Shown piece by piece: positions 35,320-46,654 of a DNA stretch of 64,000 nt. How positions within the stretch are numbered: position 1 is the first letter of the stretch; each line of letters opens with the position of its first letter. Origin of the DNA: Allium sativum (taxonomy: Eukaryota; Streptophyta; Magnoliopsida; Asparagales; Amaryllidaceae); contig CM060912.1 of NCBI GenBank assembly GCA_030737875.1, forward strand, positions 331,192,731-331,256,730. The letters are read 5' to 3'. The notes beneath the pieces were generated by a model. It saw nothing but the letters and a program-made list of their open reading frames with translations. It was not told the DNA's origin and searched no databases. The position numbers were made by a program, and so were the translations under genes.

Positions 35320-35336
35320 TGGTATCAGAGCATAGG
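35320..35336 (+). promoter_or_regulatory. Primer-binding site of the plus-strand gypsy element
   Basis: TGGTATCAGAGCAT, two bases after the 5' LTR end; complementary to the initiator-Met tRNA 3' end. Confidence 0.95.
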
Positions 35337-35357
35337 TTTACCAGATAAGATAAAAAC

Positions 35358-35380
35358 TTTTGAAAAATTATTTTTCAAAA
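35358..35380 (+). other. Leader hairpin
   Basis: Perfect 10-bp inverted repeat TTTTGAAAAA/TTTTTCAAAA with a 3-nt loop, 20 nt after the PBS. A matching 9-bp hairpin lies at 20300-20320 in the minus-strand element. Confidence 0.6.
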
Positions 35381-35506
35381 AGGAAATTTAAAGAAGCATT
35401 TTTAAAGAAAAATATTATTTTATTTTAAAAAGGCAAAAGTCCACTCCCCAAAGCCATAGGAACTATCTCTTATCCTTCGTTTTGAATCTATCCTTTTTGT
35501 TTCAGC

Positions 35507-37057
35507 ATGTCCCAAGAACTTAACTTGCCTGAAGGGGTGCCAATACCTGGTTGGTTTAGACGGTTCTTAGAAGCAAGGGCCACTCAGCCAGGTCCTACCA
35601 TTCCTCCTCCTCGGGGAAACAATTTTGCTAAGATATGTAAAGATTTTAAAGCTATGGGAGGAAGGGATTTCCATGGAACTGAGTCCTTCGTAGCAGCTAG
35701 GAATTGGCTAAAAGAAACTGAAGACCTATTTATCATCTTTGAGGTAGAGGATAGACAAAAAGTACAACTGGCGGTATGGCTATTGAAGGGCGAGGCTTCC
35801 TACTAGTGGGAAGTCACCAATGCTGAAAGACCAGTGGAGACATGGGAGGACTTTAGGGCAAGGTTTGAGACTAAATTTCTCTCAGATGCAGAAAGAAGTT
35901 TGCAGTTGGAAAAATTCTTATTTCTTAAGCAAGGGGACAAGACAGTCAGAGAGTATGTGAATCAGTTTGATGAGCTGGCTAGGTTTGGACTTGACCTAGT
36001 CAACACCCCGCATAAGAAGGCTCTCCGTTTCGTCAAGGGGTTAAATGAGCCATTACATAGTTTGGCCATGACCCATATACCCATGGGAGCCACGTATGAA
36101 AGATTGGTGCAAATGGCATTGCTGAACGAAGAGGACAAGGGCAAGAAGGAGACCAAGGCAGAAAGCTCTCAAGGGAAGAAAGAGGGTTTGCAGCCTAAGA
36201 AGACAGACTTTAAGAAGGGCGGACAAGGCAACAAAGAGAAGAGGAAGTGTAATTTCTGTGGCAAAGTGGGGCACTTAGTAAAGGACTGCCGGAAAAAGAG
36301 GGCCAAGGAGAATGGTGGGTGCTTTTCTTGCGGTGAGACAGGCCATAGGGCTAAGGATTGCCCAAAGAAACGAGGACAGGGGCAGAGGGCTGGATCCACC
36401 CCAGGGGCACAGGTCCATGTGCTAGAAGCGCCACCTCTGCAACAGCGAGGTATAAATACTTCTGTAGAAAGTGTAGTTTATCTTTATGATCACCCCGTTC
36501 GCACTTTATTTGATTCTGGCGCATCACACTCCTTTATCTCGTCTTCTTTAGTAGAATCTCTGCACCTAAAAACTAGTATGGTAGAGGACCCCTTAATTGT
36601 TTCAAACCCAATTGGGGGCCCGGCTCATTTGTCTATGATCTGTGTGGGATTGAAAATTTCTATTCTAAGTGTAGAATTTCAGTGTAGTGCCTTTGTTTTG
36701 GGCTTTTCGGGGTATGGTTTGATTTTGGGTATGGATTGGCTATCCAGTAATGGGGCCATCCTTGATGGTGAGAAAAGGGTTGTTAGGCTCCTAACCCGGC
36801 TCGGTAATACTTTGGAAATTTCTTGTAATCCCTCGTATGCGGTTATGCTTAGTTATCTTGAATCGCTAGATGCCTCTGTTGAAAATTTGAAATCAGTTAG
36901 AGTGGTCCGGGAATATCCGGATGTCTTTGAAGAGGTGAAGGGCTTGCCTCCAAAGCAGGAAATAGACTTCCGCATATATCTTGTAGATAATGCAAAGCCC
37001 GTTGCGTTGCCCGTTAGACATATGGCTCCACGAGAAAGGAAAGAGCTCAGTAAATAG
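35507..37057 (+). pseudogene. gag-protease of the plus-strand gypsy element (one internal nonsense codon)
   Basis: One frame of 517 codons from ATG 35507 to TAG 37055, broken by TAG at 35804-35806 where the paralogue reads Trp (FWWEV). Domains in order: gag (NWLKETEDLF, FETKFLSDAE, FDELARFGLDLVNTP); a Lys-rich linker; two CCHC knuckles, CNFCGKVGHLVKDC (36248-36289) and CFSCGETGHRAKDC (36320-36361); aspartic protease with intact LFDSGASHSFIS (DSG at 36512-36520) and GYGLILGMDWLSS; then the RT-proximal linker DNAKPVALPVRHMAPRE. Gag builds the particle, the knuckles bind RNA and the protease matures the polyprotein. The final stop, in the KELSK region, is probably a second nonsense mutation since RT-like sequence continues after it. 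Confidence 0.92.
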
Positions 37058-37190
37058 ATTAAAGAGCTTCTAGAAAAGGAGTTCATTAGAAGGAGCATTT
37101 CAGAATAGGGCGCTCCAGTAGTGTTCGCCACTAAGGCTGAAGGTTCATTTCGCTGATGCATGAGTTGTAAAGAATCACCTTAGTAAGTAC
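37058..37190 (+). pseudogene. Start of reverse transcriptase, truncated
   Basis: Same frame continues with IKELLEKEFIRRSIS, then PVVFATKAEGSF, corresponding to the RT N-terminus where families read a K-DGS-R-C-DYR stretch. It decays into stops around 37155 and the rest of RT (including the YxDD motif) and RNase H is deleted. Confidence 0.7.
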
Positions 37191-37954
37191 ATTTGGCAAC
37201 ATAGTTGACATTTGTTTATTTTCAAGAGATAATTCATCTATGTGGAATACCTTCTAGTAAGTGAACAAGATCCAAGATTCACTAATGAATTTTGGAGAGC
37301 TTGCATGGAACCATGAGTACGCAGTTAGGCTTGAGCCAAGTATACTAGGAGGAGAATAAGTGAAAGAGGAACGAGAAATAGGTTCCAACTCATATTTTGG
37401 AAACAAGAATTAAGAAGCTACGAAATTGTGAAGTTAAAGACGGACAAAGCATAATGGAGTTAAGCTCAAGAAATGCGACTTAGAAGATTGAAGACTAGAT
37501 TCGTGCATAATATCTCTTCTTAAGAGTATATCCTCTCGGTCCCATTCTCAATCCAATTTCTGTTGCAAACCACATAGGGAGTATGACTCATCTGTTAGTA
37601 ACACATGTTGGGGCTCGAGGGTGTTCATTGGTTTTACTAAAGTTTTTGGGTTTTATAGGATACAGATTGGTCTTAGGAAGGGACCCCCTTATGACCTAAA
37701 AGGGGTCCATCATGCTTAGTTGCCTAGAATCATATATGGTGGTTGGGTTGAGTAACTCTTTGGGTGTCAGTCTGATGTTGATTTCGGTCTTCGGGGCTGA
37801 TGCTTAGGGAGTTCTTCTCCTAATCAATATATATGTGGCATAGGTTTTCAGTCTTGACATTGCCTAATAGGCACAAAGTTTTTACTTGCTTCATTCGACT
37901 ATACCTTTAGATAGGAACAATTGGGAAAATTTCCTATAGATTAGGGCTACCCGA
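37191..37954 (+). pseudogene. Scrambled pol remnant
   Basis: Stop-ridden mosaic. 37384-37465 resembles a chromodomain start (VPTHILETRIKKLRNCEVK). 37545-37740 resembles a second, diverged protease C-terminal piece (GFIGYRLVLG, then IMLSCLESY, against GFSGYGLILG and VMLSYLESL in the main copy). 37772-37822 is the TTTCGGTCTTCGGGG box. The order does not match a normal pol gene, which suggests recombination between elements. Confidence 0.55.
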
Positions 37955-38261
37955 GAAGTTGGCTGGAGTCCACAACGTATTTCACGTTTCACATCTCCGA
38001 AACTGTCTTCATGAGTCCGCTGAAGTGGTAGAGCCAAATATCCTCGAAGAGGCCGAAGTGGAACGCGAAGCAACCATAAGAAGAATTCCAACCCGCATAT
38101 TAGGAACGGAAGTGAAGAAGCTACGCAACCGCGAAGTCAAGCTCGTCAAAATTCAGTGGAGCGACGCCGAGGGAGACGCGACTTGGGAAACTGAAGCTAA
38201 AATCCGTACAGCCTACCCTTTTCTGTTCGAGGGTAAATCCTTGATCTTTCTTTTTCCTTAA
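37955..38261 (+). pseudogene. Integrase C-terminus with chromodomain-like tail
   Basis: Open frame reading AGVHNVFHVSHLRNCLHES (typical end of gypsy integrase), an acidic linker, then RRIPTRILGTEVKKLRNREV, LVKIQW and DATWETEAKIR..YPFLF, matching the chromodomain-like tail of Tekay/Del chromoviruses, which directs integration. The catalytic core is missing. The frame opens on TTG in the middle of the domain, so it is not a separate gene. Confidence 0.85.
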
Positions 38262-38814
38262 GTTGCGCTTTTATCTATCTTTTTAGGTATATTTCCTCGA
38301 CCTTATCTTTTAGGTAGAAACCCTTTGGATGGAAGCATGTAGTTGAAACATGTTATGTATGATGGTTGCAAGTGGTTGCAAGTGATTGCTAGTGGTTGCT
38401 CGTGGTTGCATATACACACCCAATCTAGGTTTTAGATCGGCTCAGTCACTTCATATTGCATATGCATATATGTTTGTATTCGTATATGGTTGAACTTTAA
38501 TGTGTTGTCATGTGGATGCTGCATTTGTATTGAATGATTGAGCACTCATGTAGAATCATGAATAGGAAAATTTGCATACATAATGGATTCATGGCACTTA
38601 CATAAGTTGCATTAAGGAGGTCAACTGAATCAGTAGACCGCCTGATTTTGCATTAGATAAGTACATGTATACACACACTTTGCATATGATCATGAAGCAT
38701 TAGAAGTCTTTTAAGGACAATGGATGCTCGTGTTTGATGGATGAGTAGATGGATGATTGGATGTTAGGATTTACATTCCTCCTAACTTGTAGATTTCGGG
38801 GACGAAATCCTTTT
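38262..38814 (+). other. 3' untranslated internal region
   Basis: Non-coding, with short repeats of GTGGTTGCAAGTG type (38360-38410). It is homologous to 2915-3400 of the minus-strand element, and ends with the TTTCGGGGACGAAA hairpin before the PPT. Confidence 0.75.
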
Positions 38815-38827
38815 AAGTGGGGGAGAA
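38815..38827 (+). promoter_or_regulatory. Polypurine tract
   Basis: AAGTGGGGGAGAA abutting the 3' LTR at 38828. Confidence 0.93.
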
Positions 38828-41800
38828 TGTAACACCCCGAAAATTCTATAACTGTGAAATTAACAAATTAAAGTATAATTAATCTGAAATCAAAGAACTA
38901 AGGGAAACGGGATACGCCATTGCGTTCGTCTCGGAAAAATACGCGAAATAGAGTCCGAGTTTTCGAAAAACGGAGTCCGTATGAAGAAGATACGGCCTTC
39001 GGAAGTTTTGAATTAAATTTAAAATTCAAACAGAATAAAATAATAATTTGAAATGGGGCCCGATGGGCCAGGCGGATAAAACACCCGCCTAGCCACCCAG
39101 GTCGACTGGGCTGTCGACCTGGGCTACCCATGTCGACAGGGCTGTCGACAGCCCTGTCGACAGGGGTATCGACCTGGTCGAGCCCAGTCAACCTGGCTGG
39201 CCAGGTCGGTGTGTGGTCGAATTTCTGTGGTCTGCTTTGTCATTAGGGCTAGGTGGCGGGTTTTTATTGGTCTCTCTTCCTAATGAATGGCTATGATCTA
39301 ACCTAGCAACATCAAGGGTCCTAATCAATTCCTAACCTCTATATAAACAACCCTAGACTAAACCCTAATCTATTCATTCAAAATAAGATTATAGCCGCCA
39401 TGTTGCTGAGGAACGACAAAGAGTAGCCGCCAACTAGAGAGGGAATTAGGAAGAAAGTTCTAGGCCTAAAGCAATTCAAGCGACCTAAAGCTAATCAATT
39501 CAACAAAAGAATCGTATCTCTTAATTTGAGAATTCGCCGCAACCATTGTAAGTAGAGTATTACTTTGGTATGAATAAACAATTGTGTAGATATGTATGCT
39601 TGAATTGTGGCAATGAAATTCATATTTGTGCGTTCTTATCAATTTCTATACGTTTGGATATTCTGAATTATGTCATTCAATTATAAAGAACTACATGCGG
39701 TAGTTCTATGCAAGTAAACGTTTGGAATATTGCGCAAATTATGTAGTCTATGTTGAAGCTACATGTATATAGTTGAGTGAAATTTATGCAAGTTTGGGCT
39801 TTGTTATTATGCCATCATGACGTATAATTTTATGCATAAATCATTTTGCAAGTAATTGAAACAAGTTTGGTTATTATAGTTCATATGAAACTATGTGAAA
39901 TTTTGACACCATAATCCATGATTAAGTCTATCTTGTTTATATGATGACATATATGAGACATGGCTAGGTTAGACTCAAAAATCCCTTTTTGCAAGTTTAA
40001 AGCAAACACCATGTTTAGGAATATTTATGCATAAGTATGTTTATACCATCGTTGTGAGATTAGGCTTAAATCATGATTAAGTTGAATTATGCTATGTTCA
40101 TGCTAGAAGTATTTATGCCATGCTTATGTTTGAGCATATGCCATGCCTATGCTAGAAGTATTTTATGCCATGCTTATGTTTGACAATATGCCATGTTTAT
40201 GCTAGAAGTATTTAGGCCATGCTTATGTTTGACATTATGCCTAAATAAGAATATAGGTTCATGTTGTAGTTAAACCTATGCAAGTTTACATGCCTTGATT
40301 TATGTCACCTATGTTTTATGACCGAAATGCATGTCACCACTATGCAAGTACACCGATTTCTATTATGTATTTTCCAACGTCATATGCAAGTTCATGCGCT
40401 CACTTTCCCCTCTTTGTGTATACGCCATAAGCCTCCCCTTTTCGCATGGCTAAATTGGGCTTTAAAAGGGTAAGCCCAATATATATGAACGAACGTGTAA
40501 AACGGGGGAAAATAACGTTGGGTAAAAATTAATTAATGAATGAAAATATAAAATAGAAGGGCCCAAATTCAAGTATGGGTTGGGCCCATGATTGGTGTAA
40601 CCTTTACATCATGAACTTAATAATGGGCCGCAAATATTTACATATAAATAAAGAAGAATGACAAAATATGTAAATGTAGAAAAGACGATGTGTTTAACCC
40701 GAGGTTGGATTGAGTTGTGATGTAAACCTGCCCGGAACCGCCCGGCTGTCCAGTAGTCACAACAATACCTATCCAATGTGAGAGGTTAAACATGGAGCCC
40801 AATAAGGACCCGAGGTTAGACTGAGTTGTGGCGTAAGACTGCCCGGAACCAACCGGCAACAGGCAGCCACAACAATACCTGTCTAATGTGAGAGGTCAGG
40901 GCCTTAATAAGACAATTAAGGCTGAGTCAGGATTGTTAGGATTAAGTAAACTAAAGACTTAATCAAAATTGGAACATGCTAAACTAAACGGACTGGTGGG
41001 GGTTAGGTAGGAAACACTTAACCAACTTAGCATGTTGGCTAGAGGTAGAAAACCTAGTAACGGGGGACCCTTTTCAGCAGTAACCCTAAAAGGTGTATCA
41101 GGATACCCTGAAACTAGGCAGGGTGGGGCACGATTACTGGGCTGATTGTAAGAGGTCAAATCGACGGCGGTGGTGTAGCAGTGTAGGTTCTAACGGTGTG
41201 CGGACGTGCACGCACTCCGGCGCAGAAAAATAAAGCACTGGGCACCAGTAGCATACCTTTGCACTCTAAGGTTGTGTCGGGTTGCCACTATGGGACTTGA
41301 TACACCCCATGGTGGGACCAGCATAGGTAACTACAGACATCGGGGGCCGTAAGACACAGGTAACTATGCGAATAGGAGCCGATCATCGTAGAATGGATCA
41401 CATCACCCCGATTATGGGTTGTAAATTGGAAACTAGTTTATATGGGTTCAGAGATCAACATGGGGTACGATAGTATATTCGACCCTAGACAACTTAACCA
41501 AGTTTATAGTGCATGCCCACTTCCTGTTTTACTTATCATACCCAGTTCTTTATTCATAGACAAAGTAGTACTAGACTTACTCAGGCTTTATGTCTGACTC
41601 TATTTTCTTTCGTCTTCTTTCTTCCGTTTCCCCCCTCCCCCCCAGGTCCTCAGGGAGGGAACACAGCAGCTTGATCAGCCTCAACATCCAGCTTGAAGAA
41701 GAGAAATGTATCGCTTGAACTTTCCTGTTTTGAACTATGGCTTTGGACAATCCACTATGGGGCTTTTGCAGTTTATCTACGTTTTATTTATGCTTCTTTA

Positions 41801-42027
41801 AAAATGATGTACTCAAGACAGATTATGAAAGTGTTATGTTATGTTTTGGAAAAGATGTTGTTGTAACACGTATTTGACTTTATGAAATAAAAGTTTGTTG
41901 TTCTTCCGCTGTTTACAAATATGTGTTCTTATATCTGTCTTGTATATCTGTGACTTGTACTTATAAACCTCCACCAAAATTAGGGCATTCCCTTTGAGAG
42001 TGACCCTAACGGAGGTGGGGTGTTTCA
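38828..42027 (+). repeat. 3' LTR of the plus-strand gypsy element
   Basis: 3200 bp, near-identical to 32117-35317; differs mainly in the C-tract and about ten single bases. Followed by TSD GAAAA (42028-42032). Confidence 0.95.
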
Positions 42028-42362
42028 GAAAATGGCCATTTTTCAAATGAACTCAGAATTTGAAGAAATTAATTTTCTTAGGACCATATCGTCAAAACAA
42101 AGCCAGAAATAATTTTTTTGGATTTTTCTAAGTTCGTATGTGGCCCCGGTAAAATTAAAAAGTACGTTCGAATTTAATATTTAGGATTTATTTTAAAAAT
42201 AAAAGAAACATGCTGTAAACTTTAGAATTACACTTCGGAACTAGCGCCATCGCGTTCAGAAGGCGTCAAAACATATTGTTCGACAGTCGTTGGGCTCCGT
42301 TTGGAGATCGGACGGAAAAACCCTAATTTTGGAATTCACTAAAAAAAATACGTTTGGAAATA

Positions 42363-42378
42363 CCCGTATAAATACGGG
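42363..42378 (+). promoter_or_regulatory. Palindromic TATA element in the split long LTR
   Basis: CCCGTATAAATACGGG: a TATAAATA box centred in a perfect 7-bp inverted repeat. It is followed 20-40 bp downstream by a pyrimidine-rich leader-like sequence (CCGCCGTAACCC...CTCCTCCTCCG), then the G+C-rich block that resumes at 45687. Likely the LTR promoter; inferred from layout. Confidence 0.5.
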
Positions 42379-42483
42379 GCTAATGTACGTTCTTCCTCTT
42401 ATCATTTCCAGCCGCCGTAACCCATAAACCACCTAAACTTCAAGCTTCAATTCCTCCTCCTCCGCTCAAAATTAGACGACCCC

Positions 42484-42491
42484 GTAGTTAT
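42484..42491. repeat. 8-bp flanking duplication GTAGTTAT (left)
   Basis: Identical to 45679-45686. It flanks a TG...CA segment. Confidence 0.8.
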
Positions 42492-43216
42492 TGTATATAA
42501 CTGTGTTGTATACACAATTATATGATTTTTGTTTGATGATAACAACCAAATGAATATTATTTTAATGTGTTTGATATTGTACTGTTATTGTAAATCACAG
42601 ACTGGAATATAATATTTATATTTAAATAAAATACAACTGTACAGAAATTTAAATATTCACAGTATTTTATTTGAATAGAATATTTTATTTCAATATCAAA
42701 CAGTACATCTATATTAACTCCACTATTTAATCACTTCACATATTTGTACTTGTATATAAACAGGATAAAATAGACAAGCTTGTTTGACAACAATAAAATG
42801 ATATTTTCAATCAACCTTGTTTATTACAAATAAAAGTACAATTCTCATTTTTTTCATTTGCTCCTCACTACAGAAACAATTAGACACTCATTTTCAGTTT
42901 CACTTTTACATTCACTTGTTTACATACTCAACACTTTCTTGTTGTCCTCAGTCTTTAGTCTTCACAGCACTTCACTGTCAGTCCAGTCATCTTCTTCATA
43001 CCTGTCACAATGAAACACACACACAGAGTACGCTGCAATAGAATTTAAACTGAACATATGCGAATATAAAATTTATTTTTAAAATTTCTATTTTCCTCAG
43101 ATTTCTGGTGTGTTTCTCATCCTTTTTCATGACTTGTTCTGATTTATAAAACCATCAATTTGTGTCTAGACAGCTTGTGATATTCACAGTGACACACTGT
43201 AAATACCACAAGGCAG

Positions 43217-43273
<57 letters not shown>

Positions 43274-45678
43274 ATGCAGGGACAGGGACAACTCGTCTGA
43301 TGGCTGCATGTACACACGTGTACACGTGTGCACTGCCACGCCAATCAGATTGCAACTGAGGAGTAGCCACATGGACCTGCTCGACTCAGTGCAATACACA
43401 AAGTCAACATAGTCAACTCAAGACAAAGTGGTCAAGGAAACTCAATAATCAAAACAGCAAATTCAATGTGCAACAAGAATACCAAGTGTACACAGAAAGT
43501 GTACAAAACTTTTGTTCAAAATCATATAGTGCAAGTGAGGCAAGTAGCTCAGGTGTCGAGCCATGCAAATTCAAGTCAACTCAGTTTTCAAATGGCTCGA
43601 GCAAATACACAAGTGTGGCAGCATGTACGAACATGGAGGGTGATGTACAACTATACAGTGTTCAGAATTAAGCAGCAGCTAAATGGAGTCAATATGGTCA
43701 AGCACAAGTGAATCTGCTCAACATTGTGAGTGGTCATGAATTTCAACATAGCAAGTGCAAGAAAGCAGCATATAGGTGAACTTGGTGTGGACAAGTATTC
43801 AGGTGCAAGCATGGTCTTTTCAAAATGAATACAGCAAGGTGCCAAGGTGGTGGTGCAACACAAACTACATATGAGGCAAGCATGTCAACACAGCATGGAA
43901 TGGTCGAAGATGTACAACGTTTCAAGTGCATGAATGTGCATGGAGTAATTCACAAGCCAAGCAACACACTGATGGATTCATACTCAGTTAACATGTACAC
44001 ATATGGTAGCAGCAATGATATCATATACACAGCAAAATCGGTTCAGCTAACAGTGGATCTGCTTGTTCTATTTATGAAAACAAAGGAGTCGAGAGCAAAT
44101 ATATGCACAAGTCCAAGGTGATGTAGCCGAAATGATGTGTACATACTGGTGCAACAAAATCATATTTCAAGTCAGTTTTCAAGCTTTCATGGTAAACACA
44201 TAAATGGGTGCAACTCGAATACAAGTGATATTTGTGGCAGGTCTGCCATTTTAAAAAGAGCCAGATGTTTTTGCAAATTAGTTATTGCAATGGAATTCAT
44301 TTCCAGAAATTACAGAGCATTTTTTTTGGCAACAAATATTTTATCTTGGTTCCAGGATTTGGAAATTTTTTAATATTTCCAGAAAAATCAAAGGATTTGC
44401 ATATGGGAAGAAATCAATGCAAAAGTTTCCTGAAACCATAAATTGAAACTCGGAGTTTCTGAAGAGGAATCAAAGTCAGTATTTGGCAAATTTCTAAACT
44501 TTTTTTTTAGAAATCAGAAAAGGCATTTTTGGCAAGCAAATAAAGAATAAATTTGGCAAGAATTTTTTTCTGCAAATCAATCTTTTATTTCAGGAACCAA
44601 ACTCGGCAAGAAGACCAAAATTCCATCAATCAAACAAGGTTTACAAATCGATCATGGCATTAAAGCAATTAACCAATCAAGCCGAGGGTTTTAAACCAAG
44701 TTTGTCAATAAGGGGAAACACGAAAAATTAGGGACAATTAGATCGAAGTCATTCACGTGAAATCAGAGATGGTATATGGTTTTTCTTAAACCTATAACTA
44801 CGCCAAAAATCATCACTGGCAGGGCATCGAAACCAACAAACAACCCACAAGTTTTTCAAAGCAAGAATTTTCAGAAATACTCACAGTTTTTCGATCGAGC
44901 CAGAGAACAATTCCAAATCAGTGTCGAGCGTAAGAGAGAAGCCCCAAATCACTGACCAGAGAGAAACAACGTGAAGAAGAACATCAGAGAACCAGATTAC
45001 ATCAATCTGAAGCTATCGCGATTGGATTTGGGGCAAAACCCTAGCCGCCATTTATTTTTCCAGAGATAAAAGGAATCGGGCAAAAACTAAATGGTGAAAC
45101 CAATTTGCAAATGGGCCAGCCAAAGAAATGAAGGGCTTAAGTGTGTTTAATTTTAAAAGGGGATGATCCTTTTTATTTAAACTCCTAAGGGCTTTTTCCT
45201 TTTTTTTTGTTGGTATTGTTTTGTTTTTCAATTTCTTCTGTAAACAATTCTGAACAGTTTTTCTAGTATCTGTAAAATACTAGAGAGTTCAGTCAAGGAG
45301 TTGACTGACAGTTGACAGAGTCTGTAAAATCTGGGTTACTGGTTACGGGGTTGTAATCAGGGGAAATCTCATCGAGGGGATATCGATCAGTCTAGGGTTT
45401 TGAGCGTAGGGTTAGGACAGGAGCAGGCGCTGCGAGTGTACTTGGTCTTGTATGCGGGATCTGTTTATAACACCTAGTAGAAACCTTAGGAATGCAGCAG
45501 TAGGCAGGGTTTTGCCGAAGCTGGGTATATCTGTGTGTGATTTACTTTCTGCACTTTTATTTCTGCTACATTCTGTGATCTGTTTATTATTTTAATATCC
45601 TGTCAGTTTTTTTCAATTCAGTTTAAAAACTGCGATAAACCCTATTCACCCCCCTCTAGGGTTAATCTAGATCCAACA
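42492..45678 (+). mobile_element. Solo-LTR-like insertion of 3.2 kb (copia-like 3' end)
   Basis: Starts TGTATATAAC and ends with ATTCACCCCCCTCTAGGGTT then ATCTAGATCCAACA, a terminal arrangement common in plant Ty1/copia LTRs. It contains a TATA-like TATATAAAC near 42755 followed by AATAAAA near 42793, and a (TA)n at 43221-43271. I find no PBS, PPT or protein motif; the frames at 43466-44121 are A/C-rich, compositionally odd and without recognisable domains. The 8-bp duplication is longer than usual for LTR elements, so another element class is possible. Confidence 0.6.
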
Positions 45679-45699
45679 GTAGTTATACTTTCTGGAGTA

Positions 45700-45870
45700 C
45701 TCTCCCTCCTCTTCGATCTCATACCACAATCGGACCTTCCCGTGCCCTGTAGCCACCACCTTGCCCCACTGAAGACCGCTGCCGCCGTGCTCAACAGGGC
45801 CCACCACATGCCGCCGCGACCTCCCCCCTTCCTGGCGAAACTCCCCCTCTCCTAGCTCTCCGGCGTCACG
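45700..45870 (+). other. G+C-rich leader-like block of the split long LTR
   Basis: CCGCCGTGCTC/CCGCCGCGACC-rich segment resuming right after the insertion, in the same position as 6426-6673 of the giant LTR. Confidence 0.45.
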
Positions 45871-46654
45871 CAAACGGCTCTGCAAATTATTGAGTATACC
45901 TCCAGAAATTCGAATCCAAAGTTTTGAACATTTCTGAAATTTTCTGGCCTTGATTTGAAAAGATAAATTCCATGATTTGCCATGCTTAATTCTGTTACAA
46001 TTAAAGTTGTTAAATAAAAACTGATAACTTGTCCGTACGAACTCCAGATTCAGAAATTTTAGATCCGTTGAAATCGTGACAGCAAATACTTCAACTTAGA
46101 ACTGATTGGAACAATTTCTGGACCTTTTTGAATTTTAGATCTATATCCAATCAAGGTGAGATTCTATATTAACTAGTTAAATCAATTTAATTATATTCTC
46201 TAGTTACTTAAATATGTTGAATTGTCCATGAACTAGTTCTACAATGTGATAAAATTCTGATTGATTGATCTGTTATTCTGTGTTGTATGAGTTTAGATCT
46301 GATAGTCAAAACTTTAGATCTGCGTATGGTAGAAAATTAGAACCAATTATTTGTTTAAATATTCGGTTGTATCATGTTTGTGGTTGTTCTGTGAATCATG
46401 GAAAAATATATATCTCACCCTTTTGTATTTGGTTGGACTAGATCTTGTTAGTTTAATAAAATATTGTTATGTGGTTGTTAAATTAAAATATAACGGTATG
46501 GTAAAGATTGGTTTTTTTATTAAAATCAAAAAGGGAAAGATGACGGTATGGAAAAGATTTACTTTTTGTTAAAAGTAAAAAGATCAGAATTTGTACGTAA
46601 AAGAAATTACATTTTTTTTAATTAAAGTATGATATTACACCATCAAAGAAATTG

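Larger units (their letters stand above)
32117..42027 (+). mobile_element. Ty3/gypsy element with two LTRs and a truncated coding region (chromovirus, Tekay/Del-like)
   Basis: LTRs 32117-35317 (3201 bp) and 38828-42027 (3200 bp), TSD GAAAA, PBS at 35320 and PPT at 38815-38827. I noted only about ten base differences between the LTRs, so insertion was recent. The 3510-bp interior retains gag, protease and an integrase C-terminus with a chromodomain-like tail, but RT, RNase H and the integrase core are gone. Because the copy is young yet defective, it may have been mobilised in trans as a deletion derivative. The lineage call rests on the C-terminal chromodomain-like motif and the PPT-proximal hairpin. 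Confidence 0.92.

Noticed and set aside
37959..38261. Independent small chromodomain protein
   Set aside because: The frame opens on TTG inside the integrase C-terminus with the rest of pol decayed upstream; a remnant, not a separate gene.
43466..44121. Long-looking frames in the 42492-45678 insert
   Set aside because: Overlapping frames with unusual Gln/Thr/His-rich composition, no domain and no match to gag or pol; typical of LTR sequence.
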